A stretch of DNA of 64,000 nucleotides from Parvularcula mediterranea. GTDB taxonomy: Bacteria; Pseudomonadota; Alphaproteobacteria; Caulobacterales; Parvularculaceae. The notes under the pieces were generated by a model. That model had not been told where the DNA came from, did no database searches, and was given only the letters and a program-made list of their open reading frames with translations. The position numbers and the translations under genes were made by a program. Every line of letters starts with the position of its first letter. Position 1 is the first letter of the stretch. Positions 1 to 7,947 of the stretch are shown here, piece by piece. The stretch is from contig NZ_JABFCX010000002.1 of NCBI RefSeq assembly GCF_013085255.1, positions 1,478,501 to 1,542,500 on the forward strand, in the 5' to 3' direction.

Positions 1-755
1 AGCTCTCGGATCGCCAAAGCGCGATCAAGCAGCTTGTCGAGAAGACCGGGTTTGCGACGGTCGCCGAGCTTGCCAGCCTCTATTCGGTGACGACCCAGAC
101 GATCCGGCGCGACGTCAATGCGCTTTGCGACGCCGGGCATCTCGCGAGATTCCACGGCGGGGTTGGCCTGCCCAGCAGCATTGAGAACGAGGACTATACC
201 GATCGGCGGGCCTCGTTTTCAGATGCGAAGGAGAAGATCGGCGCTCTCGTGGCGGAGATTGTCCCCAACCGCGCGTCACTGTTCCTGAACATCGGCACGA
301 CCACTGAAGCTGTCGCAGCGGCGCTTCAGGATCATCGCCAGCTCTCCGTCGTGACGAATAGCCTCCACGTGGCCGGGACGTTGTCGGATCAGGACGGTTT
401 CGAAGTGATGGTCGCAGGTGGCCGCGTCAGAACCGGGGATGGTGGCATCGTCGGCGAGGCGGCGATCGAGTTTCTCCAAGGGTTCCGGCTTGATTTCGGG
501 ATCATCGGGATCAGCGGCATCGACCGGGATGGTGCGCTCCTGGACTTTGACTATCGCGAAGTCCGTGCGGCTCAGGCGATCATCGAGAATGCGCGCCAGG
601 TCATCCTCGTCGCTGACCACAACAAGTTCGGTCGTGCGGCGATGGCGAAGGTTGGTGGTCTCGACTTGGTCGATATTCTCGTCACCGACTGCCCGCCGCC
701 TGACGAGTTCCTGCCCGCCCTGAGAGAGGCGGGCGTGCGGGTGGTCCATCCATGA
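1..755 (+). CDS. glpR: DeoR-family transcriptional repressor, GlpR-like (5' end outside window)
   Basis: The gene is open from the first bases of the window in the frame ending at 755, so its start lies upstream. The visible N terminus holds the second half of the DeoR winged helix-turn-helix, with SVTTQTIRRDVN as recognition helix. A DeoR sensor domain follows, with the NIGTT and ITNSL-type motifs (here VTNSL) and GIDRDGALLDFD, which in this family bind a phosphorylated sugar or polyol. It lies 75 bp upstream of glpD on the same strand, and a GlpR-type operator sits in that gap. It is therefore most likely the glycerol-3-phosphate-responsive repressor of the glp genes. Family assignment is firm; the ligand is inferred from context. 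Confidence 0.88.
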   Translation, partial: LSDRQSAIKQLVEKTGFATVAELASLYSVTTQTIRRDVNALCDAGHLARFHGGVGLPSSIENEDYTDRRASFSDAKEKIGALVAEIVPNRASLFLNIGTTTEAVAAALQDHRQLSVVTNSLHVAGTLSDQDGFEVMVAGGRVRTGDGGIVGEAAIEFLQGFRLDFGIIGISGIDRDGALLDFDYREVRAAQAIIENARQVILVADHNKFGRAAMAKVGGLDLVDILVTDCPPPDEFLPALREAGVRVVHP

Positions 756-799
756 CGGGTTCTGCTGCCTTCTCCCACTTGATTTTCACGTCCGATCTG

Positions 800-821
800 C
801 GATGTTCGCAAGTGAACATCG
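800..821. promoter_or_regulatory. GlpR-type operator in front of glpD
   Basis: Perfect inverted repeat CGATGTTC-N6-GAACATCG. It matches the known E. coli GlpR operator half-site (ATGTTCG / CGAACAT). It ends 9 bp before the glpD start and overlaps its ribosome binding site, so bound repressor would block initiation or elongation. The site is read directly; the assignment to GlpR rests on the half-site match and the adjacent repressor gene. Confidence 0.75.
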
Positions 822-830
822 AGGTGCAAA

Positions 831-2345
831 ATGCGGACGGTTGACCTTCTTGTCGTAGGTGGCGGCATCAACGGTGTCGGCATCGCCAGGGACGCGGCGG
901 GCCGCGGGCTTTCTGTTCTTCTTTGCGAAAAAGATGATCTCGCCAGCCATACATCGTCGTGGAGCACGAAGCTGATCCACGGGGGTCTGCGCTATCTTGA
1001 ACATCGTGAGTTCAGGCTGGTGCGCGAGTCGCTGATCGAGCGCGAGGTGCTGCTGAACGCTGCGCCGCATCTGATCTCTCCGCTGCGCTTCATCCTCCCG
1101 CATCACAAGGGTTTGCGCCCAGGCTGGATGCTTCGCTTTGGGTTATTCCTCTACGATAACATCGGGGGCAGGCGGGCCCTGCCGGGGACAGTCCGCCGCG
1201 ATCTGAAGCAGTCGGTTTATGGCGAGCCTTTGGACCCGGAGTTCGAGTTCGGTTTCGAATATACCGATTGCCGGACCGATGACTCGCGGCTTGTCGTCCT
1301 CAATGCGATCGATGCCCGCGAGCGTGGCGCCGAGATCCGCACACGGACCCGTTGCATTGGCGCCCGTCGCGATGGCGAACTGTGGCACGTCAGTATGCGC
1401 AACGCTGCTGGCGAGGAGGAGACCGTCGCAGCCAAGACGCTGGTCAACGCGGCGGGACCCTGGGTGACGAGCCTGTTCGATGATGTTGAGGATGTCGCTC
1501 CAAGGAAGAAGCTGCGCCTCGTCAAGGGCAGCCATATCATCACGAAAGCTCTCTACGCGCATGATCGTGCCTATATCTTTCAGAACACTGACGGCCGGAT
1601 CGTCTTTGCGATCCCTTATGTCAACGGGACGACCCTGATCGGGACGACAGACGAGCCCTATGAGGGCGATCCTGCGAGCGCTGAGATTTCGGAGGAGGAG
1701 ACGAATTATCTCCTTGATTCAGTGAGCGAATATATGCGGAAGCCCGTGACGCGCGATCAAGTGATCGGGTCATTCTCCGGCGTCAGGCCACTTTACGACG
1801 AGCTCGACAATGCCGAGGCTTCGGCGGTGACGCGAGACTATGCGTTCGATATCGACAGTGAGAACGGTGCACCATTCCTCTCCATCTATGGCGGTAAGCT
1901 GACGACCTACCGGAAGCTTGCTGAGCATGCGGTGGACAAGCTGGTGCCCTGGCTTCCGTCTGCTGACGACAAGGCATGGACCCGCTCGGAGAGCCTGCCG
2001 GGCGGCGAGGCTGATTTTGCCGCATGGCCGGCAGCGCGGGCAAGCTTGCGCGAGCGGTTCGGTTTCCTGCCCGAGGCGGTCTTCGAACGGATGGTCTCGG
2101 CCTATGGCGACCGGCTCCCGGCCGTCCTCGGCGACGCGTCCAGTCTCGAAGAGCTCGGCCGTGATTTCGGACACGGGCTGTTTGAGAATGAACTTCGCTA
2201 CCTGATTCGCGAGGAATGGGCGCTTTCAGCTGACGATGTCCTCTGGCGGCGAAGCAAGCTTGGGCAGATCATGTCTGCTGAACAGATCGAAGCCGTTGGC
2301 CAGTTTATTCGTTCTGAAACAGGCGATTACACCGTAGCCGCCTAA
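831..2345 (+). CDS. glpD: Aerobic glycerol-3-phosphate dehydrogenase
   Basis: FAD-dependent, membrane-associated enzyme that oxidises sn-glycerol 3-phosphate to dihydroxyacetone phosphate and passes electrons to quinone. The 504-residue length is normal for GlpD. The N-terminal FAD-binding Rossmann motif GGGINGVG is at residues 10-17, followed by the GlpD signature SSWSTKLIHGGLRYLE. The middle has NAAGPW and the C-terminal part has SIYGGKLTTYRKLAE. The start follows GAGGTG with good spacing. It is co-directional with the DeoR repressor and preceded by a GlpR-like operator. No glycerol kinase or facilitator gene is visible in the window. Confidence 0.95.
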   Translation: MRTVDLLVVGGGINGVGIARDAAGRGLSVLLCEKDDLASHTSSWSTKLIHGGLRYLEHREFRLVRESLIEREVLLNAAPHLISPLRFILPHHKGLRPGWMLRFGLFLYDNIGGRRALPGTVRRDLKQSVYGEPLDPEFEFGFEYTDCRTDDSRLVVLNAIDARERGAEIRTRTRCIGARRDGELWHVSMRNAAGEEETVAAKTLVNAAGPWVTSLFDDVEDVAPRKKLRLVKGSHIITKALYAHDRAYIFQNTDGRIVFAIPYVNGTTLIGTTDEPYEGDPASAEISEEETNYLLDSVSEYMRKPVTRDQVIGSFSGVRPLYDELDNAEASAVTRDYAFDIDSENGAPFLSIYGGKLTTYRKLAEHAVDKLVPWLPSADDKAWTRSESLPGGEADFAAWPAARASLRERFGFLPEAVFERMVSAYGDRLPAVLGDASSLEELGRDFGHGLFENELRYLIREEWALSADDVLWRRSKLGQIMSAEQIEAVGQFIRSETGDYTVAA

Positions 2346-2399
2346 GGCACAGCAATCCTCCCCACTACCTGTTTTGCTCGCCAGCTGCAGAACGACGAA

Positions 2400-2440
2400 T
2401 ATTTTCGTTTACGAGCAGGAAATGTTCGAATACGAGTATT
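2400..2440. promoter_or_regulatory. Two tandem GlpR-like operators upstream of the TonB receptor
   Basis: The two copies lie at 2400-2417 (TATTTTCGTTTACGAGCA) and 2421-2440 (AATGTTCGAATACGAGTATT). By eye the second matches the E. coli GlpR operator consensus at 16 of 20 positions and the first at 14 of 18. They lie about 80-120 bp upstream of the receptor start, in the right place for a promoter operator. The resemblance is read from sequence; binding is inferred. Confidence 0.6.
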
Positions 2441-2518
2441 TACCATACCGAGCTTGAAAGCGGCGTTTGGGTTTTCCTGAACACAGACCGTGGCTCGGCG
2501 TGGATTACGGAGGAAACC

Positions 2519-5389
2519 ATGAAACGAACGACCGCACTGCTTCTCGGTGCAGCCATCGCCCCAGTCTTCTCAAACATCGCTGTCGCGCAGGACGACGTGG
2601 ACACCATTGTCGTCCGCGGCATCCGCAGCAGCCTCGAAGCCTCGCGTGAGGTCAAAAGGAACGCGTCTGTCGTCGTCGATGCGGTGTCGGCTGAGGATGT
2701 TGGCAAGTTCCCTGACACCAACGTCGCCGAAGCGCTGCAGCGCATCACCGGCGTCGCCATCGACCGTTCAGGCGGTGAGGGTCAGTTCATCACCGTTCGC
2801 GGTCTCGGGCCGGAGTTCAACACTGTTCTGGTCAACGGCCGGACCATCGCAACCGATAATCCGGGCCGCGAGTTTTCCTTCGATGTTCTGTCATCGGACA
2901 TTATCTCTCGTGCAGAAGTCTTCAAGACTTCGTCGTCGGACAAGCAATCAGGTGGGATCGGCTCGCTCGTCAACATCGTGACGGCTCGTCCGTTTGATCG
3001 TCCTGCAGGACCCAGCCTGACCCTCGGCGTCTCGGGTACCTATGATACGCTCCGCGAGGAGACAGGGCCGGAGTTCACTGGCGTGGCATCGTGGTCCAAC
3101 TCCGACAAGTCCCTCGGTATTCTGGTGGGCGCATCCTATTCGGACCGTAAGGTTCAGGTGGACAGTTCGTTCACGAACGGTTTCGCTGATCGCTCGGGCA
3201 ACCCTGCGATCTTCGCTGACGAGGGGTCTTCCGGGCTCCAGGCATCGGACATTGGCGGCCTGCCTGACGGCGCACGCCTCCAGCAGCAGGTGGTCCATAG
3301 CCGCGACATTCAGGACCGTGAGCGCCTGACGATCAACAGTGCCGCTCAGGCCAAGCTCAGCGACACGCTCGAGCTGACGATCGATGGTCTCTACACGGAG
3401 TTCGACATTCAGTCGACGCAGACGCAGTTCTCCGGCTTCTTCAGCCCGCCATTCATCGACCCGATTCTTGATGAGAACGGAACAGTCGTCTCGTTCAGCC
3501 GTCCGGGGCAGGACTTCGCCATGCGCAACCCCGACATTGCGGGTCTCGTGGGGCTGTCCCAGAACGACAATGTTCTGACAGCGGATAATCGTCTTGCCGA
3601 GACTTACCAGTTCGGCGTGAATCTCGAATGGGAAGTCACCGACAGGCTGACTGTCGACTTTGACGTTTCGACCTCGAACGCCACCCGTGACGCGACGAAC
3701 CCGTTCGTGGTGATCGGTGCCCTGGCGCCAACGTCGCCGCTGATCCAGCTGCCCAATGATGATGGCATCTCGACGATCACCAATCTCTCGGGTCTCACGG
3801 ACGCATCGATCCAGCGCCTGCACTTCGTGAACGTCCAGCGTCTCGCCGTAGAAGACGAGGTCTTCGAAGCCCGTGTCGATGGCATCTGGGACGTTGACCG
3901 TGGTCCGCTGAAATCCATCGGTGCAGGTGCTCTGCGTACCGATCGTGAGAAGGCACAGGACTTCTTCGACAACTTCTCGCCAACCCAGGGCGCAGCGGTT
4001 TTCTGTGCCTATTGCGGGTACAATGTCGACGCACCTGATGAGATCCTGTCGGTCTACTCGTTCGACGGCTTCCTTGATGGCGTGTCGGGTTCGGGCGACG
4101 TTCCGGGTCAGATCCTCAACTTCACGTTTGCTGATGCCTTTGCTGCGCTTAACTCAGATGCAGCGATCATGGATCCGAACCGCAACAGCCTGACGGGTGC
4201 TGATCGTGCGGCCAGCGATGCAGACCTCATTGCGCGGAGGAATGCGGCGGGCGACTCGATCTTCGGCTTCTATGAGCCAGCCTTCAACCCAGGCGCCAGC
4301 TTTGCGGTCGAGGAAGAGATCACCTCGTTCTATATCAACTCGGAGTGGGAAGGGGACCTTGATGGTCTTCCGTGGGCTGCCAATATCGGCTTCCGCATCG
4401 CCCAGACCGATGTCGTCTCGAGCGGCTTTGACCAGCCTGTCATCGAGTTCCGCGAGAGTGACGGCGACACCCAGCTCAGCCCGGTCTTCGGTGCAACGAC
4501 GCCTGTGTCGGTAGAGAACGACTACATCAACTTCCTTCCGTCCGTGAACCTCTCGATCGATCCGACGGACGATACGAAGCTGCGCTTCGCCTACACCGAG
4601 ACGGTGACCCGGCCGACGCTGACGTCGCTTGGCGTCAACAACTCCTTCGGTGGCCGATCGAACGCGCCGACATCGACGGGCGGTAACCCGTTCCTCGAAG
4701 CCTTCGAGGCGCAGAACATCGACATCTCCTACGAGTGGTACTTCGACGAAGTCGGGTTCTTCGGCGTCGCGATGTTCCACAAGGAGTTCGAGCAATTCCT
4801 CGAAGTCGCCACCGTGGCCATCCCGCGCGAGGTTGTCTTCCCGGCAGGGAACGGCGGACGCACCGCGGATGAGACCCTTGTCGTTGACTTCCAGGACACG
4901 CGGACCCGCAACGCGGAAAGTGGCCGGATCTCCGGTGTCGAAGTCGCCCTTCAGAAGGCGTTCGTCGAGCTGCCTGCGCCGTTCGACGGCCTCGGTGCTG
5001 CCGCGAACTACACCTACGTGACGAGCGACATCGATCGTGACCAGACGTCGGCTGCCGCGGACTGCGACTACAACGGTCTGTCGCCGCATTCGTTCAACGT
5101 CAGCGGCTTCTACGAGAAGAACGGCATCCAGGCACGCGTCGCCTACAACTACCGCGACGAGTTCCTGTTCCAGTGCCGCTCGAACTTCGAAGAGCCGCGC
5201 GAGCGTGAGGAGTTCGGCCAGCTCGACTTCTCAGCAGCCTACGACATCACCGACCAGTTCCAGGTCTATGTCGAAGGCATCAACGTCCTGGGCGCGGATA
5301 CGAGAGACTTCTCGCGCTTCCAGAACCGGTTCCTGACCTACTCGGATACAGGATCCCGCTACACGGTTGGTCTGCGCGCGCAGTTCTAA
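2519..5389 (+). CDS. TonB-dependent outer-membrane receptor (Caulobacter type)
   Basis: A 956-residue outer-membrane receptor for energised uptake of a ligand too scarce or large for porins. A signal peptide (MKRTTALLLGAAIAPVFSNI, cleaved after AVAQ) is followed by a TonB-box-like DTIVVRG. The plug domain, residues about 35-165, has FPDTNVAEALQRITGVAIDR and the Caulobacter-type TITVRGLG variant. A long beta-barrel ends in the aromatic C terminus LRAQF. The RBS GGAGG lies just before the ATG. The substrate cannot be read from the sequence. Because GlpR-like operators precede it, a glycerol-containing compound (glycerophosphodiester, glycoside or lipid headgroup) is a reasonable inference. A strong terminator follows. 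Confidence 0.9.
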   Translation: MKRTTALLLGAAIAPVFSNIAVAQDDVDTIVVRGIRSSLEASREVKRNASVVVDAVSAEDVGKFPDTNVAEALQRITGVAIDRSGGEGQFITVRGLGPEFNTVLVNGRTIATDNPGREFSFDVLSSDIISRAEVFKTSSSDKQSGGIGSLVNIVTARPFDRPAGPSLTLGVSGTYDTLREETGPEFTGVASWSNSDKSLGILVGASYSDRKVQVDSSFTNGFADRSGNPAIFADEGSSGLQASDIGGLPDGARLQQQVVHSRDIQDRERLTINSAAQAKLSDTLELTIDGLYTEFDIQSTQTQFSGFFSPPFIDPILDENGTVVSFSRPGQDFAMRNPDIAGLVGLSQNDNVLTADNRLAETYQFGVNLEWEVTDRLTVDFDVSTSNATRDATNPFVVIGALAPTSPLIQLPNDDGISTITNLSGLTDASIQRLHFVNVQRLAVEDEVFEARVDGIWDVDRGPLKSIGAGALRTDREKAQDFFDNFSPTQGAAVFCAYCGYNVDAPDEILSVYSFDGFLDGVSGSGDVPGQILNFTFADAFAALNSDAAIMDPNRNSLTGADRAASDADLIARRNAAGDSIFGFYEPAFNPGASFAVEEEITSFYINSEWEGDLDGLPWAANIGFRIAQTDVVSSGFDQPVIEFRESDGDTQLSPVFGATTPVSVENDYINFLPSVNLSIDPTDDTKLRFAYTETVTRPTLTSLGVNNSFGGRSNAPTSTGGNPFLEAFEAQNIDISYEWYFDEVGFFGVAMFHKEFEQFLEVATVAIPREVVFPAGNGGRTADETLVVDFQDTRTRNAESGRISGVEVALQKAFVELPAPFDGLGAAANYTYVTSDIDRDQTSAAADCDYNGLSPHSFNVSGFYEKNGIQARVAYNYRDEFLFQCRSNFEEPREREEFGQLDFSAAYDITDQFQVYVEGINVLGADTRDFSRFQNRFLTYSDTGSRYTVGLRAQF

Positions 5390-5416
5390 CCGTCCTCCCT
5401 ACGGGTTCCTCCCTGA

Positions 5417-5449
5417 AGGCGGGTGCGTTCTGGCGCGCCCGCCTTTTTC
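5417..5449 (+). terminator. Rho-independent terminator after the TonB receptor
   Basis: GC-rich hairpin with arms AGGCGGGTGCG and its near-complement ending CGCCCGCCT, a short loop, then a run of T. It starts 28 bp after the receptor stop codon. Confidence 0.8.
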
Positions 5450-5579
5450 TGATGGGTTTGGCGAGAGGCGAGGAGGATCGAAAAGTCTGGAAAACAGGCG
5501 CGAAAAATATCCATGATCCGCTTGACGGTGCCTCTCCCTATGTCTAATCCCGGCTCTCGCTCCGACATATGGAGCATGC

Positions 5580-5656
5580 GCGGGTGTAGCTCAGTTGGTT
5601 AGAGTGCCGGCCTGTCACGCCGGAGGTCGCGGGTTCGAGCCCCGTCACTCGCGCCA
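5580..5656 (+). tRNA. tRNA-Asp (anticodon GTC)
   Basis: A full 77-nt cloverleaf can be drawn. The acceptor GCGGGTG pairs with CACTCGC (one G-U), the D arm is TAGCTCAGTTGGTTAGA, the anticodon stem is CCGGC/GCCGG with CTGTCAC as loop (anticodon GTC), and the T arm contains GGTTCGAGCC. The discriminator is G and CCA is encoded. Its last 17 bases belong to a 20-bp sequence repeated at 19426-19445, so this tRNA is the integration site of the island that follows. Confidence 0.97.
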
Positions 5657-5659
5657 CTT
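5640..5659 (+). repeat. attL: left 20-bp direct repeat of the island
   Basis: CCCCGTCACTCGCGCCACTT, overlapping the tRNA-Asp 3' end. It is identical to 19426-19445, with mismatches on both flanks of the repeat. Confidence 0.85.
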
Positions 5660-5677
5660 TCCAGGATCTGGAAAGTG
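5655..5677 (+). repeat. Hairpin adjoining attL (10-bp stem, 3-nt loop)
   Basis: CACTTTCCAG-GAT-CTGGAAAGTG is a perfect inverted repeat that begins in the CCA end of the tRNA. A hairpin of the same geometry but different stem sequence adjoins attR at 19441-19463. There is no T-run after it, so it is not a textbook terminator. It may form the 3' processing or termination structure of the tRNA transcript. Confidence 0.6.
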
Positions 5678-5746
5678 TCCAAGTATCTGAAATTCCATTG
5701 AATTTTGATCGTGACGTTTGTAGCCCTAGCGGGGTTCCCGCTGTTT

Positions 5747-5793
5747 GCACCACATTTTGCACCACAAAATGCAAACCGGTCGCACTACAAAAT
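5747..5793. promoter_or_regulatory. Putative integrase arm-type sites, left end
   Basis: Three copies of a 12-mer occur here: GCACCACATTTT at 5747, GCACCACAAAAT at 5759 and GCACTACAAAAT at 5782. The same motif occurs twice just inside the right end of the island, at 19336 and 19359. Position inside both att sites is what is expected of arm sites bound by the integrase N-terminal domain. The third copy directly precedes the ATG at 5796, so the integrase may also control its own promoter. Confidence 0.6.
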
Positions 5794-5855
5794 CGATGAA
5801 CCGATCATTACCCGGAACGAAATTTCTCAAATCCCGCGGTGGGGTCTAGCACTAT

Positions 5856-7208
5856 GTGCGGAGGGTCCCCAAACGCTATCGGGCTTTCGATGACCGGCGC
5901 CTGATCCAGATATCCTTGCGCACGCCGTCCTTAGAAATCGCCAAGATGAGGCGGGACGCCCGAGCCGAAGCCGACCAGCAATTCTGGTCCTCGATGGACC
6001 TCGCTGCCGCGAGCGCGGCCGGGGATAGGAAAGCCGCTCAGGCTGCTGTCAGCTTGCGGTATCAGTCCGCTGTCGCTCGTTCGATGGCTCTTGGTTTCAC
6101 CTACCTACCGGCGGAGGCGGTTGCGGCGCTTCCAGTCGAGGACATCATCGCACGCATTGACGCCTCGGTACCTAACGGCGTTCCGAGACCTTCGACTGCT
6201 GAAGCGCTGCTCGGATCGGCACCTGACCCATCTGAAGCTATCACCGTCAGCGAAGCCTTTGAGGTCTACGTTGAGAAGATCGCCTTCGATGATCAGTTCA
6301 ACAAGTCGGACGCTCAGCGGCGCTCATGGGAGAAGACAAAGCGCACGTCGATCGGTTATTTCATCGAGCGGGTCGGGGACGTGCCACTCGGCTCCATCAC
6401 GCGTGAGCTGGCGACAGAGTATCGGGACTGGTGGCAGGACCGATTGCGGCCCAAAGATCCGGCGACGAAGCCTGTGACGCCGAACACGGCGAACCGGCAC
6501 ATCGGCAATATCCGTTCACTCTACCTGCGTTACCACAAGTATGTCGGAAAGCCGGACATCGTTGATCCGTTCAAGGGCTTTTTCTTCGCCGGGAAATCGG
6601 AGGTGAAGCGGGCAGCCTTCTCCGACGATTGGGTGCGGGACCGAATCCTCAAGCCCGGCCTGTTCGATAGTCTGAACGTCGAACTGAGAACAATTTTCTT
6701 TCTACTGATCGAAACTGGTGCGCGGCTAAGCGAAATCGTCAGTCTGCAGGCAGATGATATCCGATTGGACTGCGAGGTTCCCCATATCCTCATCCGGCCC
6801 GAACAGAACCGGGAGCTGAAGACCAGCGACTCAAGAAGAGAAATTCCGCTTGTCGGTGTCGCGGAGCGGGCGATCACATCGTGTTCTCACGGCTTCCCAA
6901 GGTATTATGATCGATCGACGCTCGTCTCCGCGAATTTGATGAAAGCGTTCAAGACGCGCAAACTCCTGCCCACAAAAGACCACGTCCTCTACTCCTTCCG
7001 GCATGCCTTCGAGGACCGCATGCTCGAAGGGGGCCTCGACTACGGGCTGCGCTGTGCACTCATGGGCCACAAGAACAACCGGCCCGAATATGGCTCCGGC
7101 GGATCGCTTGCCTATCGTCGCGCGGAGCTCCTCAAGATCGCGCATCCCTTCGATCCGGCAATTTTCCGGGCGGAAGTCGACGCTCAGTCGTCGGTTGAGA
7201 GCCCCTGA
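5856..7208 (+). CDS. int: Phage-type tyrosine recombinase (island integrase) with an upstream amber codon
   Basis: Site-specific recombinase expected to insert and excise the island at tRNA-Asp. It has a SAM-like N-terminal core-binding domain (about residues 125-235) and a catalytic domain with the first Arg in ETGARLSEI, the second Arg/His box in LYSFRHAF, LMGHK, and a nucleophile candidate Tyr in SLAYRRAELL. The family usually begins further upstream. Here the same frame is open from an ATG at 5796 (MNRSLPGTKFLKSRGGV) but meets TAG at 5847-5849, just before HYVRRVPKRY. That stop probably replaces a Trp codon. Either translation restarts at GTG 5856, giving this 450-residue product without the first 20 residues, or the gene is inactive. 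Confidence 0.85.
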   Translation: MRRVPKRYRAFDDRRLIQISLRTPSLEIAKMRRDARAEADQQFWSSMDLAAASAAGDRKAAQAAVSLRYQSAVARSMALGFTYLPAEAVAALPVEDIIARIDASVPNGVPRPSTAEALLGSAPDPSEAITVSEAFEVYVEKIAFDDQFNKSDAQRRSWEKTKRTSIGYFIERVGDVPLGSITRELATEYRDWWQDRLRPKDPATKPVTPNTANRHIGNIRSLYLRYHKYVGKPDIVDPFKGFFFAGKSEVKRAAFSDDWVRDRILKPGLFDSLNVELRTIFFLLIETGARLSEIVSLQADDIRLDCEVPHILIRPEQNRELKTSDSRREIPLVGVAERAITSCSHGFPRYYDRSTLVSANLMKAFKTRKLLPTKDHVLYSFRHAFEDRMLEGGLDYGLRCALMGHKNNRPEYGSGGSLAYRRAELLKIAHPFDPAIFRAEVDAQSSVESP

Positions 7209-7383
7209 GATATCGATCCAGGCGATTTGAACGCTGATTGGCTACGTCGAGCTCGTCTTCGAGCCGATCGACGATCACCCAATAGGGGGACGTGAGAGGG
7301 GACTCTGCTGCATCGATCAGAAGCGCGAGCTTATCGAGCGCGTCTAGGATCGAAATATGTTGCTGCGAAAAACGTTGGACCAC
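7132..7383 (-). CDS. Small hypothetical protein next to the integrase
   Basis: An 83-codon frame with a GTG start, convergent with the integrase and overlapping its last 77 bp. The N-terminal 55 residues look like real protein: a leucine-rich helical segment (ILDALDKLALLIDA), then SPYWVIVDRLEDELD. That resembles small helical proteins common next to integrases in alphaproteobacterial islands. The C-terminal part, which overlaps the integrase, is basic and low in information. No function can be given, and the overlap lowers confidence. Confidence 0.4.
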   Translation of the reverse strand: MVQRFSQQHISILDALDKLALLIDAAESPLTSPYWVIVDRLEDELDVANQRSNRLDRYLRGSQPTTERRLPPGKLPDRRDARS

Positions 7384-7648
7384 GTTGTTCGTGCGGCAAG
7401 CGTTGAAGGCTCTCCGACCCTAATGAAAAGCCTGTCGGCGCTGAAAGGGCTACGGATGTCCCCCCGCTCAGGGCTTCATTGTTCGAAGACCAAATATTTT
7501 TGTGGCTTTGATCAAGGGGCCGGGTCACTTCCCCCGAGGATTAGGGCCCGGACAACCGGTTGGGCTCCACCTCTAGCGCGGGCTAATCAGACGCGTGCGA
7601 TGTACTTCTCATCCGCATGCGCGGACAAACCGATTTTATCATCGAACG

Positions 7649-7669
7649 CGGATATTGCGTTTTTATCCG
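7649..7669. promoter_or_regulatory. Candidate HipB operator
   Basis: Inverted repeat CGGATA-N9-TATCCG, 33 bp before the hipB start. The half-sites are those known for E. coli HipB (TATCC and GGATA), but here they face the other way round. Autoregulation by HipB-HipA is usual for this family. The rest of the 318-bp stretch 7384-7701 shows no gene. Confidence 0.4.
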
Positions 7670-7701
7670 TGATCGCGTATATCGAGTGGTGGAGGAACAC
7701 C

Positions 7702-7947
7702 ATGCCGATACGCGATCCACAACAGCTCGGCGCAGCGCTTCAACGGGAGCGAAAGCGGCAGGGCCTGACCCAGACCCAGCTCGCCGAGAAAGCCGGACTG
7801 CGCCAGCAGACGATTTCAGCCGTCGAGGGCGGCAAGCCGCGCTCCGAGCTTCAGGTCATCTTTGACATCATGACCGCCCTTGGCCTTGAGATGGCGCTCA
7901 GCCCGCGGGACGGGAAGACCACGCCGAGCCTTGAGGAATTGTTCTGA
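7702..7947 (+). CDS. hipB: HipB-like antitoxin, helix-turn-helix
   Basis: An 81-residue XRE-type DNA-binding protein (LGAALQRERKRQGLTQTQLA, then QQTISAVEGG as recognition helix). It should neutralise the HipA kinase encoded next and repress their promoter. The reading frame is open further upstream, but ATG 7702 is chosen because GGAGGA lies just before it and the family begins there. The stop overlaps the hipA start by one base (TGATG), which indicates translational coupling. Confidence 0.88.
   Translation: MPIRDPQQLGAALQRERKRQGLTQTQLAEKAGLRQQTISAVEGGKPRSELQVIFDIMTALGLEMALSPRDGKTTPSLEELF

Noticed and set aside
837-7145. Many long open frames antisense to glpD, the TonB receptor and the integrase, for example 2948-3823 and 4154-5089 on the minus strand
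   Set aside because: They are mirror frames of high-GC genes: Arg/Val-rich without domain motifs or ribosome binding sites, and fully inside well-supported genes.
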